This document shows, piece after piece, positions 56,025-63,981 of a stretch of 64,000 nucleotides of DNA. The position numbers were made by a program, and so were the translations under genes. This stretch comes from Roseivirga sp. 4D4 (lineage in GTDB: Bacteria; Bacteroidota; Bacteroidia; Cytophagales; Cyclobacteriaceae), in assembly GCF_001747095.1 (NCBI RefSeq), contig NZ_MDGP01000001.1, positions 4,013,001-4,077,000 on the forward strand. Reading direction: 5' to 3'. The notes beneath the pieces are model-generated. The model saw only the letters and a program-made list of their open reading frames with translations, searched no databases and was not told where the DNA came from. The first letter of the stretch is position 1, and each line of letters begins with the position of its first letter.

Positions 56025-56752
56025 TTTCCTAGATAAATATCTCTTATTAAGTTATTATTTGAAATCTCGGAAAAGGTTCCCGTCATAAAAATCTGGCCAT
56101 CATGCATAAATGAGACATGCTTATCCAGCTGTTTGAGAAATGCCATATTATGTTCAATTATCAAAACTGACATTTCATCTTGCAAAGAGTCTAAAAATCT
56201 TATCAACCCTTCTTGTTCAGATAGGGCTAATCCTGCTGTTGGTTCATCTAGTAGACAGAGCGTTTGCGCACTAATAACCCCGATTAGAATGTCTAGTTTC
56301 TTACGATCGGCATGGGATAGTTCCGATATTGACTTCTTGAAGTCTAGATCTTTCCAAAGAGATTGCCGAAAACGACTAATAATACTCTCTGTTCTTTTTT
56401 GGAGTGAGCAGTTTGAAGCCAATGGTTTGAAGATCTCAGTATTGCCTTCTGCGAGAGAGAGTAATTCTTGAACCAAAAGTTCGTCTGGAAATCTAGGAAT
56501 CTGCATTGACACTCCAATCCCTAATTTGACGCGCTCATGAACATTCTTTTGACTAATATTTAGGCCATTAAATATGACTTTGCCTGAATCACTGATTTCA
56601 CTTCCATATATAATTTTGAACAGGGTGGATTTACCCGCACCGTTGGGACCTATGATGGCTGTTACAGATTTAGTATCGATATCTAAATTGAGATTTTTAA
56701 TCACTGAAAACCCTGCGTATGATTTGTTGATGCTATTTAGTTGAAGCAGCAT
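56021..56752 (-). CDS. ABC transporter ATP-binding protein, LivG/UrtD type
   Basis: A 243-residue ATPase with Walker A GPNGAGKST (about 35-43) and Walker B LCLLDEPTAGL. The signature segment reads ELSHADRKKLDIL, closer to the UrtD form LSHGQ but with the conserved Gly and Gln replaced, which may lower activity at this site. The SMQIPRFPDELLVQEL segment is also typical of the LivG branch. It overlaps the permease gene upstream by 20 bases. Confidence 0.88.
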   Translation of the reverse strand: MLLQLNSINKSYAGFSVIKNLNLDIDTKSVTAIIGPNGAGKSTLFKIIYGSEISDSGKVIFNGLNISQKNVHERVKLGIGVSMQIPRFPDELLVQELLSLAEGNTEIFKPLASNCSLQKRTESIISRFRQSLWKDLDFKKSISELSHADRKKLDILIGVISAQTLCLLDEPTAGLALSEQEGLIRFLDSLQDEMSVLIIEHNMAFLKQLDKHVSFMHDGQIFMTGTFSEISNNNLIRDIYLGK

Positions 56753-57695
56753 GATTGATGGATTTTGAAAGACTGGTTATGAAGCCTCTCCTGAAGAAAA
56801 TAACTGTAATAAGGAGGGTAAGAGCTACGAGAATGAGGTAGTAGCCGGAAAATTTGCTACCGAGATAGAATTCTAAGCCTTTTAAAAATATCGCGGCCAG
56901 AAACGGGCCATAGAGTGTGCCTCGTCCACCAATCACAAGCCAAACAAGAATGACCACGTTATAAGGAACAGAAAACAAACCTGGATGAACCACTCCAACA
57001 ATCGGGGCATAAAAAAATCCACAAAAAGAAGATAGAAGAGCAAAGAGAAGAAAAACAGCACTTCTCCATTTTGCAATACTAAAACCTAAGGAAGAAGCAC
57101 GATCTGGGAAATCCCTAATCAGAGTAATCAATTTCCCCATGTTCGACCTTTTTAGGTAAAGCAGTATTGAGAGTATTATAACGCTAAAGACAGTGCTACT
57201 GAAGTAATTGATTCTTGAATTCGAGAGCGCTAGTTCCAATCCAAAAAATTTACCATTACTCGAGAAATTAATCAAACCATTGGATCCTCCGGTGAGTTCG
57301 TAAAAATCAATGATCAGTTGTTGAAAAACAACGCTGACAATAAGAGTTACGAGACCGAATTGTATTGGCTTCAAACCTCTAAAAAAGCTGGGTAAAAATA
57401 TTAAAAGGTAAATGATCAAAATGATTGCTATTAATGCTAAACCACCAAGGCCAAGATCAATTTGATTTTTTAGAAAAATTGCTGATGTATATGAACCGAG
57501 AGAGAAAAAGAGCATCGGGCCAAAAATGATGATGCCGGCTCTTCCCCAAGCAAAATCAGTCAATGCTGTGAGAGATGCCATTAGAAACACTCCAGCCAAG
57601 AAGTTCAGAGAATATGAAGGTAGGTACGATGACATTAATATGGTAAGCACGGTTACCAACATTATTACCACTTTATAGTTGAGTTTTTTCTTCAT
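56733..57695 (-). CDS. ABC transporter permease, LivM/UrtC type
   Basis: A 320-residue integral membrane protein with about nine hydrophobic segments. The family hallmark near the middle (GGSNGLINF after the FQQLIIDFYELT helix) and the late VILVWLVIGGRGTLYGPFLAAI loop identify a LivM-type permease. It starts three bases after the LivH-type stop. Confidence 0.9.
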   Translation of the reverse strand: MKKKLNYKVVIMLVTVLTILMSSYLPSYSLNFLAGVFLMASLTALTDFAWGRAGIIIFGPMLFFSLGSYTSAIFLKNQIDLGLGGLALIAIILIIYLLIFLPSFFRGLKPIQFGLVTLIVSVVFQQLIIDFYELTGGSNGLINFSSNGKFFGLELALSNSRINYFSSTVFSVIILSILLYLKRSNMGKLITLIRDFPDRASSLGFSIAKWRSAVFLLFALLSSFCGFFYAPIVGVVHPGLFSVPYNVVILVWLVIGGRGTLYGPFLAAIFLKGLEFYLGSKFSGYYLILVALTLLITVIFFRRGFITSLSKSINHAASTK

Positions 57696-57698
57696 ACT

Positions 57699-58562
57699 TT
57701 ATGTTGATTCTACCTCTTCAAAAAGTCCACCGGGTTTCAAGAAAATAATTAAGAGTATGATCCCGAGCATGCCTATCGTGGCAGCTGTACTATCAATTAC
57801 AGAACTAAGAATCGTTCTTGTAGAGGCAACAATTATAGAACCAACGATGGCAGACCAAATTGATCTAAAACCTCCAGCAATGATCACCAAGAATGATAGA
57901 AAGGCATAATCAATTCCCATATTTGGAGTCAAGGCGGATATGGGGCTTATAATTGCTCCGGCAAACCCGGACACAGCAGCCCCAATTCCAAAACCAATGG
58001 AATAGACTTTGCCAATATTAATTTGAAACTGTGAAGCTCGCCAAGGGTTATGTATGGCGGCCTTTAATAGTGTCCCAAACTTGGTATAGCCAAGCAACAG
58101 ACCAAAAGTGGATGTAATAATAACCGAGACTATAAGAACAAATATTGAATATCTTGATATCGGAAATGTTCCCAAAACATAGACTCCAGAAATGGGTGCG
58201 TCAACAAAGATCCCCGATGGTCCATAAATTAGTCGGACAAGCTCAATTAACATTAAACTCACTCCCCAGGTGGCCAGTAATGTCATTATCTTATCTTCGC
58301 TATAAAGGGGTCGAATGACGACTCTCTCAATAATTAGTCCGAGAATTAGGCATAATATCACTGCAATCAGTACACTCAACCAGAAACTACCGAGGATTGA
58401 GTTGAAATAAGCGGTAAAATATCCTCCTAGCATGAGTAAATCTCCATGTGCCATATTGATCACTTTCATTATTCCGTAGACAACATAAAAGCCCAGAACT
58501 ACCAGGAGTAGGTGGCTTGAGGAGACAAGGCTATCGATTAATATTTCGGGAATTTTGGACAT
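57699..58562 (-). CDS. ABC transporter permease, LivH/UrtB type
   Basis: A 287-residue permease with about eight hydrophobic segments. The start YVVYGIMKVINMAHGDLLMLGGY and the late GGFRSIWSAIVGSIIV loop are standard for LivH/UrtB, and EDKIMTLLATWGVSLML is also typical. It lies 21 bases downstream of the binding-protein gene. Confidence 0.92.
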   Translation of the reverse strand: MSKIPEILIDSLVSSSHLLLVVLGFYVVYGIMKVINMAHGDLLMLGGYFTAYFNSILGSFWLSVLIAVILCLILGLIIERVVIRPLYSEDKIMTLLATWGVSLMLIELVRLIYGPSGIFVDAPISGVYVLGTFPISRYSIFVLIVSVIITSTFGLLLGYTKFGTLLKAAIHNPWRASQFQINIGKVYSIGFGIGAAVSGFAGAIISPISALTPNMGIDYAFLSFLVIIAGGFRSIWSAIVGSIIVASTRTILSSVIDSTAATIGMLGIILLIIFLKPGGLFEEVEST

Positions 58563-58583
58563 AGAGAGGAGTTTTAAACCTGT

Positions 58584-59807
58584 TTACTTCACCGAACACC
58601 CTTCAAAGTTTGGATGGATTTGAATGCCCAGATCTTGAACTAGGTTGTATTGCTGATCTCTGATTTGCATTATATAGACATGTTGCTCGAAGATTTGATT
58701 ATCAGGATTGACTCTTACCGGGCCTTGAGGTAGCATCATCTCTGCGCCATTCATATGCCTGCGGAAATCAATAAGCTCATCGGATTTCGCTTGGTTGAAT
58801 GCCTTTGCTGCCAGCATAATCGAACCAAAAGACCCGGCTGCAGCTGTGGGTCCCGGCATCAAATTGTCATTAGAGTACTTTTCCGAGTATAACTTTAGGA
58901 ATTCATCATTCTGAGTATTGTTAAGAAATTTGCTGTATCGATTGACTACAAAAACCCCTTCAGATGCATTTCCCATAGCATCGATTGCTTCTTGATCGAA
59001 AGTTGCGAATCCGCCAATGACAACTTTTTCATTCAACTCAAGCTGTAAGGCTTGCCTCATGAACGACACTCCCGCTGCACCTGGATTGGTGACTATTAAT
59101 AAGTCGGGATTTTCGTCCAAGATTCTTCTTATTACTGGTGTATAGTCTTTAGTAGACATATCGGTGTATTCTTCAGCAAGAATTGTAAATCCCAATTTCT
59201 TCGCCACTTCAATTGCATAGGCATTAGTAGTTCTAGGATAGACATAATCACCACCAACAAAGAAAACCTTAAAGTCGTCATCTTGACTTTTCCTAAATCT
59301 CCCTTCCAAGTATTTGAGATAAGGTTCTACAATCATTCTTTCGGTAAACCCAGAGCCCCAAACACTGGTAGAAACAGAAGAAGCATCTCCAAAGGAACAT
59401 GTCTTACATTCTCCATCCAAAGAGTAAATAAAAGGCACCTTCTTTTCTGTGGCCGGAGTTATGGCCGCAAGTGATGACGCACTCGTGCCTGTTCCGATCA
59501 AGAGTTTAACATCGTGTTTTTCAATTAGTTCTTTTGTGCGGTCCACTGTTACGGATGGATCAGATTGTGTGTCTAGGACAATCAGTTCTACCTTCTTTCC
59601 TAGAATTCCATCTTCCTCATTAAGAATCAGTTGAGCAATACGGGCACCTTTCTCTATACTTGTTCCGTGACCACTCATGAAGCTGGTCACAGGAGCTAGA
59701 ACCCCAATTTTAAAAGTATCACTCTCACTGTTCTTTTTACAAGACTTTAACATGACCACACAACAGACAGTCATGATTGCTATAAGAAGTATTTTGATAT
59801 TTTTCAT
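58584..59807 (-). CDS. substrate-binding lipoprotein of a LivHMGF/Urt-type importer
   Basis: A 407-residue periplasmic binding protein of the Leu/Ile/Val-BP fold. The signal region ends in MLKSC, a plausible lipobox (Cys23). The body shows FKIGVLAPVTSFMSGHGTSIEKGARIAQ, LLIGTGTSASSLAAITPATEKKVPFIY and FVGGDYVYPRTTNAYAIE. The YVYPRT segment and overall order recall the UrtA/AmiC (urea and short-chain amide) branch more than true leucine-binding proteins. A Cys pair in GECKTCSFGDA may form a disulfide. The ligand is unknown. It starts 15 bases after the NACHT gene. Confidence 0.88.
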   Translation of the reverse strand: MKNIKILLIAIMTVCCVVMLKSCKKNSESDTFKIGVLAPVTSFMSGHGTSIEKGARIAQLILNEEDGILGKKVELIVLDTQSDPSVTVDRTKELIEKHDVKLLIGTGTSASSLAAITPATEKKVPFIYSLDGECKTCSFGDASSVSTSVWGSGFTERMIVEPYLKYLEGRFRKSQDDDFKVFFVGGDYVYPRTTNAYAIEVAKKLGFTILAEEYTDMSTKDYTPVIRRILDENPDLLIVTNPGAAGVSFMRQALQLELNEKVVIGGFATFDQEAIDAMGNASEGVFVVNRYSKFLNNTQNDEFLKLYSEKYSNDNLMPGPTAAAGSFGSIMLAAKAFNQAKSDELIDFRRHMNGAEMMLPQGPVRVNPDNQIFEQHVYIMQIRDQQYNLVQDLGIQIHPNFEGCSVK

Positions 59808-59822
59808 GGTTATGATTTTATA

Positions 59823-62800
59823 TTAATAAATAGGTTTTGCCAATCGGAACCCAACATCTTCATTGGCATTACTGACCGGCTGAACTGAGCGATGATAAAT
59901 CCCATGTTGATCCAATGTTGTTACATAACTACCTCCCCGTTGTGAGTATCCCTTCTCAATATTGTCTTCAGCAGAAAGGATTCTCTTGGGTTTTTGATTA
60001 ATGAGTCCTAGCCCATTATTGTATGGGGCTATAATTGTGTCCTTGTACATGCCGTAGTGATTTGAATTTATGGGCCAATGAGGATCCCATTGACAAGAGG
60101 TCCACTCACTGACACCTCCTGCTAAGTGATATGGGATATTGATCAACGAGGGGTCTAGCTTTTTCATTTCTGATTCGAAGGAGGATAAATCAAAATGAAC
60201 CCCTTGGTCAGGGCTGAAGGGATTCGCCTTAGTACAATCAAAACGAGGAACATATGATGGGATCATCATTGTTTCGTTGTTTTTTCCACCTTCCTTGTCA
60301 AAATAGATGTACCATTTATCTTTTTTGAGCCCTTTGTCTTCTGGGTAGTCAAACAAATTCATTGCAATTTCAATCTGACTTTCAAGCGGCAAGTAGCTCC
60401 CGTGATAAGTGGCAAAGGCATTCGCTGCTGACCATGTTACACTCACAACAGGAGAATCAAACCAGATTGGATCGTATTCTCTTATTTCCGCAACAGACCA
60501 TCTGGATAGATCATCAGAATACTTTTGAATTAGCCAATTAAAACCTAATAAGTACCATCTGTTCCCAATGGCGTCTCTGTGATTCTGAGGAGACCATTCA
60601 TGTTCTTTAAGAATAAACTCCAAAAATTGGCCATTGGTGACCGGATGTTGAGACAAAAGAAAGCTTTCAGTTAATACGTCAACCTTGCCTTTGGTAAGCT
60701 TCGATTTGATGCCTCTGCGTTTAGTGTCGGACCACCAATTGTCCTCATATTCTTGTTTGTCATTGGCTTCCCATTGATTTAAGGAATACTTTCCTCCCGG
60801 TATAATAACCCACTTGAGATCATTTTGACTATTAACGTCACGATTTGAATCTCTCTCCAGAATATTGTTTGACCAGCAATATTCCTGGAGGTTCTCTATT
60901 GATTTGGTTTTTGAAAGGTAACCTTGACTTTCGCTTAGAGCATCAGGTTTTTTGGTTAAGAGTTGCCCGTTACCACTCTGATTGAAAATAGCTAGGTCGT
61001 TGAACTCACAATTACCTCTTTCGACGGTAATCGGTAGTTTCTTCAAAATTTCTGGCTCAAGACCAAATGACGGTACTGATCCGTAAGGGCAGTAAACTTT
61101 CTGTAACCTCAATGGTTTGTGCTTTCCAGAATTCTTTATAGAAACCCAGCACAAAAGCCCAATTAGATTAAAATGTAGGTTAGATAATTCTTGAAATGAC
61201 TGGCAGTGATTAAAACTTCGAGAATCATTAATAAGATCAGTTAACAGATCTAATATGTCATCTATACGGTTAAAATGGTCAGCATTTAATCCACCGAGTA
61301 CAAAAGTAGATAATCCTTCAAATTCGTCCTGTTCGATTCTCTTCTTTCTGAGAACTGTGAACCTTGATCTCCTATCTATTAGTTCGGAGACTATTCTTTT
61401 AGATAAATAGAATGAATGGAGTCTCGGGTCAGGGAAATCAAAATTGTCGTTGCGGCGAATTAAACAGCTAGAAATCTTGGCATCATAGAATAGAAATTCT
61501 AGCTCACTTGGGTTATTCGTTATGTTTAATCCAGTTTTTTTGTATTGTTCAATAGTAGCAAATTTAAGAGCTTCTGAATCTATGCCTTCAGAATAAGCAT
61601 TATCCCATGCAACCTCTGCCAACAATTCACAGAACTTGAGGCGTTCGCTTAACGATGGTGTAATCTCAGTGGACACAGCCCTTAATTGTTCTCTTTTGGC
61701 CCACGCCCTTGTGTACTCCGAAAATAAGTCGTAGGCTTCTCTGGCAACGGCCATATTCTGTGAGCTGCCGCCTCCTTTTCGAGAGGGATTTTGCATCATG
61801 GTTAGAACACCTATGGCTAATTCTAAGGAAAGTGGATTAGTGGTTAATTTGATCAATTTTCCGAACGCGTTGTCTTGTTTTAAATCATCGAATGATGAAA
61901 ACCTATTTCTGAGAATTCGATAAGTTTCATCCAATGTGCATGCAGCTAGGGACAAAACCTTGACCAGCTGTAGAGAGGAAAACGTTCGGCTTTCAATTTC
62001 TTCGGTTTCAAAGAGTTCGTGCCGAGCAGTTATAATGTATTTCGGTCGGTCTGAGTATTTGTGATTATCAAGTAGATCAGTAAAGAATTTTTTTATTGTT
62101 GACCATTCGCCAGATGATCTACTTTCATCTATGCCATCAATGAAGACGACTATTTTACCTTCATTGACTAGGGTTTCTATTAAGTTGCGCGGTAGTGAGG
62201 CTCTATATTGAATTTCTATTTCCTCATGTACTCTGCCTATGACTGCCGAAGGTTGAAGTGATAAAAAGCTAGTCGCTTGAACAACTATAGGTAATGGAAA
62301 AATCCTATTGTTATCATGGTCTTCATTGATGAGTTCAAAAGCAGAAATAAGACAACTAAGACTTTTGCCAGCACCATGGTGTCCAAGAATGACTAAGAGT
62401 CTATCATCTTCTTTTATAAAGGACTTTATCTCATCCCTTATGAACGTGTTTTCATTAGAGTCTTCTGAAGGCACGGTGGCTAAATTATATCGAACAGGAA
62501 TGTTTAGCAGACTCTCGTGATCGAGTGTTTTTTTGTCGTTTTCTAAGACTAAACCGTGCTTCAGAAGTTTACGATGAAGTGAGTGTAGATAGTTTTTTGT
62601 ATCAAAAAAGGTTTGTAAGAACTCATGAAGAGTAAATAACTTAATCTGAGGTTCGAACTTAATTTTAGACGATCTAAGTGAATTGACTAAAGCGGGTCTT
62701 GGGTTTAGGTGTGACAAGATAATATAGCTACTACATCGTTCGTCTCTCAGGTCCTGCAATGCATTAGATATGTGCTTTGTGAAGTATTTATCTGGAACCT

Positions 62801-63218
62801 CCTTCGAGGCGCCCAGCACTTTCTTGATTTCCGCAACATCTTTGTCATCATCAATGCACTTAATTCTAAGAACTGTGTCTGTGAAGTTTAATGTCAGGTC
62901 AATCTGGGCTTTTTTGGACCTTATGGAAAACAGTCGTTCATTCTTAGTTAGAAGGTTTTCAACTACTTTGGCAGTTTCAATGCCATGTGTGAGTTGTGAG
63001 AATTCTGTTTTTTCAATACTCTCTTCGAAGGCACTGAGAATCAGATTTTGAGTGTTAAATCTGACAGGCTTACCTGCCAGCACCCTCCTAAGAGTTTCGT
63101 CGCTGATTAAACCTTTTAGTTCGGACCGAGCCATTAATTCTGGTATTGAGTAGCTCTGCCAATCTCCCAATTTATCTTCCAGTTTTTCGATCAGTTTTTG
63201 TCTGAATTCTTTGCTCAT
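59823..63218 (-). CDS. NACHT/STAND-type NTPase fused to an FGE-sulfatase-like domain
   Basis: A 1131-residue protein, first gene of the operon. Residues 15-70 look like a helix-turn-helix (YSIPELMARSELKG, SDETLRRVLAGK). An alpha/beta segment of unknown type covers about 90-205. The NTPase has Walker A GHHGAGKS (279-286) and the NACHT-type Walker B VVFIDGIDE (357-365), with a helical extension to about 690 containing the LHSFYLSKRIV element usual after NACHT. From about 800 to the end is a formylglycine-generating-enzyme/SUMF1-like domain: VIIPGGKYSL, SFLLSQHPVTNGQFLEF, VVSVTWSAANAFATYHG, GGVSEWT (1034-1040), RGGSY (1094-1098) and DVGFRLA. The cysteines needed for formylglycine formation are absent from the RGGS region, so this domain more likely binds a ligand. 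No signal peptide: cytosolic. The coupling to an importer suggests sensing or control, which is inference. Confidence 0.85.
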   Translation of the reverse strand: MSKEFRQKLIEKLEDKLGDWQSYSIPELMARSELKGLISDETLRRVLAGKPVRFNTQNLILSAFEESIEKTEFSQLTHGIETAKVVENLLTKNERLFSIRSKKAQIDLTLNFTDTVLRIKCIDDDKDVAEIKKVLGASKEVPDKYFTKHISNALQDLRDERCSSYIILSHLNPRPALVNSLRSSKIKFEPQIKLFTLHEFLQTFFDTKNYLHSLHRKLLKHGLVLENDKKTLDHESLLNIPVRYNLATVPSEDSNENTFIRDEIKSFIKEDDRLLVILGHHGAGKSLSCLISAFELINEDHDNNRIFPLPIVVQATSFLSLQPSAVIGRVHEEIEIQYRASLPRNLIETLVNEGKIVVFIDGIDESRSSGEWSTIKKFFTDLLDNHKYSDRPKYIITARHELFETEEIESRTFSSLQLVKVLSLAACTLDETYRILRNRFSSFDDLKQDNAFGKLIKLTTNPLSLELAIGVLTMMQNPSRKGGGSSQNMAVAREAYDLFSEYTRAWAKREQLRAVSTEITPSLSERLKFCELLAEVAWDNAYSEGIDSEALKFATIEQYKKTGLNITNNPSELEFLFYDAKISSCLIRRNDNFDFPDPRLHSFYLSKRIVSELIDRRSRFTVLRKKRIEQDEFEGLSTFVLGGLNADHFNRIDDILDLLTDLINDSRSFNHCQSFQELSNLHFNLIGLLCWVSIKNSGKHKPLRLQKVYCPYGSVPSFGLEPEILKKLPITVERGNCEFNDLAIFNQSGNGQLLTKKPDALSESQGYLSKTKSIENLQEYCWSNNILERDSNRDVNSQNDLKWVIIPGGKYSLNQWEANDKQEYEDNWWSDTKRRGIKSKLTKGKVDVLTESFLLSQHPVTNGQFLEFILKEHEWSPQNHRDAIGNRWYLLGFNWLIQKYSDDLSRWSVAEIREYDPIWFDSPVVSVTWSAANAFATYHGSYLPLESQIEIAMNLFDYPEDKGLKKDKWYIYFDKEGGKNNETMMIPSYVPRFDCTKANPFSPDQGVHFDLSSFESEMKKLDPSLINIPYHLAGGVSEWTSCQWDPHWPINSNHYGMYKDTIIAPYNNGLGLINQKPKRILSAEDNIEKGYSQRGGSYVTTLDQHGIYHRSVQPVSNANEDVGFRLAKPIY

Positions 63219-63336
63219 GAGGTATTATTAGTCGATCAATTTTGGGTAATGGTAAGTTTGGTAAATAAAAGACACCCAATATGGCTAACGTAGATTATTA
63301 ACAATAGTATGAATTCTTTGGTAGAAATAAAACCTT

Positions 63337-63370
63337 TTTGATGCATATTAAGTTAATATTGTTAACTTTG
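63337..63370 (+). promoter_or_regulatory. putative promoter facing right, before two small ORFs
   Basis: TTTG (63337-63340) and TAACTTTG (63363-63370) are 22 bases apart, slightly wider than the usual Bacteroidota spacing. Transcription would start about 40 bases before the small ORF at 63416. Confidence 0.4.
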
Positions 63371-63383
63371 GTAAAAGTTATGT

Positions 63384-63391
63384 CAAATATA
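63384..63391 (-). promoter_or_regulatory. possible -7 element of the NACHT/ABC operon
   Basis: Reads TATATTTG on the minus strand. A TTTG lies only 16 bases further upstream (63408-63411), closer than usual. It would give a leader of about 160 bases before the NACHT-FGE start codon. Weak evidence. Confidence 0.25.
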
Positions 63392-63415
63392 TCACAGTAA
63401 CAAATTACAAATACA

Positions 63416-63565
63416 ATGAGAGGAAATAGAGATAAAACCCCTAGGCTAAGAGCGCCTCCATCAGTCGGGCTTAACTATTTTGGAACGATAGACGGCTCTA
63501 GCAACAGGCTGATAATTGTTTCATTCATTACCATGAAACCAAACCATCAATCTAAATCACTATGA
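63416..63565 (+). CDS. possible 49-residue ORF
   Basis: Starts MRGNRDKTPRLRAPPSVG and ends NHQSKSL. It has no recognised features and its composition is not clearly protein-like. It is listed because a promoter-like pair stands 46 bases upstream and its stop is one base before the start of the next small ORF. Confidence 0.25.
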   Translation: MRGNRDKTPRLRAPPSVGLNYFGTIDGSSNRLIIVSFITMKPNHQSKSL

Positions 63566-63566
63566 A

Positions 63567-63731
63567 ATGAAGATTTTAGTAAGAATTATTCGGCAACTTG
63601 TAGTTTCAGCAGTAAGGGTGAGTAGTAGACTGATTAACTACTTGAGGTCGAACGAGAAAGAAATTAAGAAGCTATTCAGAATATTGATTATTGAAGTTTT
63701 CTTCTTCATCGTTTTCTCGTTTTTTCAGTAG
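63567..63731 (+). CDS. possible small membrane protein, 54 residues
   Basis: A basic amphipathic N-terminal part (MKILVRIIRQLVVSAVRVSS) and a charged middle (LRSNEKEIKKLF) are followed by a strongly hydrophobic end, ILIIEVFFFIVFSFFQ, that could span a membrane. Small proteins with this layout include membrane regulators and toxin-like peptides, but no family is recognised. The start one base after the preceding ORF hints at coupling. Confidence 0.4.
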   Translation: MKILVRIIRQLVVSAVRVSSRLINYLRSNEKEIKKLFRILIIEVFFFIVFSFFQ

Positions 63732-63774
63732 AGTTGTCATCATCTTCCTTTACATAGTTGAGTGCAAATAAAAA

Positions 63775-63806
63775 AGCCAGTTACAATTTGTATATTGTAA
63801 CTGGCT
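63775..63806 (-). terminator. terminator downstream of the tRNA-Asn fragment
   Basis: Perfect 13-base stem AGCCAGTTACAAT / ATTGTAACTGGCT with a six-base loop, followed on the minus strand by TTTTTTATTT. It is placed 12 bases after the 3' end of the tRNA-Asn fragment, as expected for the original tRNA gene terminator. Confidence 0.85.
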
Positions 63807-63817
63807 GATATTGAGAG

Positions 63818-63861
63818 CTCCTCCTCTTGGGCTCGAACCAAGGACCCTCTGATTAACAGTC
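63818..63861 (-). tRNA. 3' fragment of tRNA-Asn (anticodon GTT), probable attachment site
   Basis: The minus strand shows an anticodon loop CTGTTAA with anticodon GTT (63857-63855), the 3' half of its stem, a variable loop, a complete T arm (CTTGG, TTCGAGC, CCAAG) and the 3' acceptor strand AGGAGGA plus the discriminator G (63818). The matching 5' acceptor strand, D arm and a fully matching 5' anticodon stem are absent from the sequence further right, so this is not a functional tRNA but its 3' part. Confidence 0.85.
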
Positions 63862-63963
63862 GGAACGGAATGATATTACATGAAAGCAAATGTGTCCTAT
63901 TGGCTAATTAAGATCGGTTTTCTCTTATCTTGTGTCACTTCTCATCACCACACACGGAAAAAA

Positions 63964-63981
63964 ACGTGCAGAATACGTGCA
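63964..63981. repeat. tandem ACGTGCA repeats near a putative integrase region
   Basis: ACGTGCA occurs at 63964-63970 and again at 63975-63981, with an 11-base period. Short tandem repeats of this kind next to an attachment site can be arm-type integrase binding sites. Confidence 0.5.

Noticed and set aside
58584..59807. Leucine/isoleucine/valine-specific binding protein
   Set aside because: The YVYPRT segment and general order are nearer to the urea/amide branch (UrtA, AmiC); the true ligand cannot be read, so no specific name was given.
59823..59930. Possible variable region of a diversity-generating retroelement at the 3' end of the NACHT-FGE gene
   Set aside because: The position and fold fit, but no reverse transcriptase, no accessory gene and no near-copy template repeat was found in the window. 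Kept only as a question in the findings.
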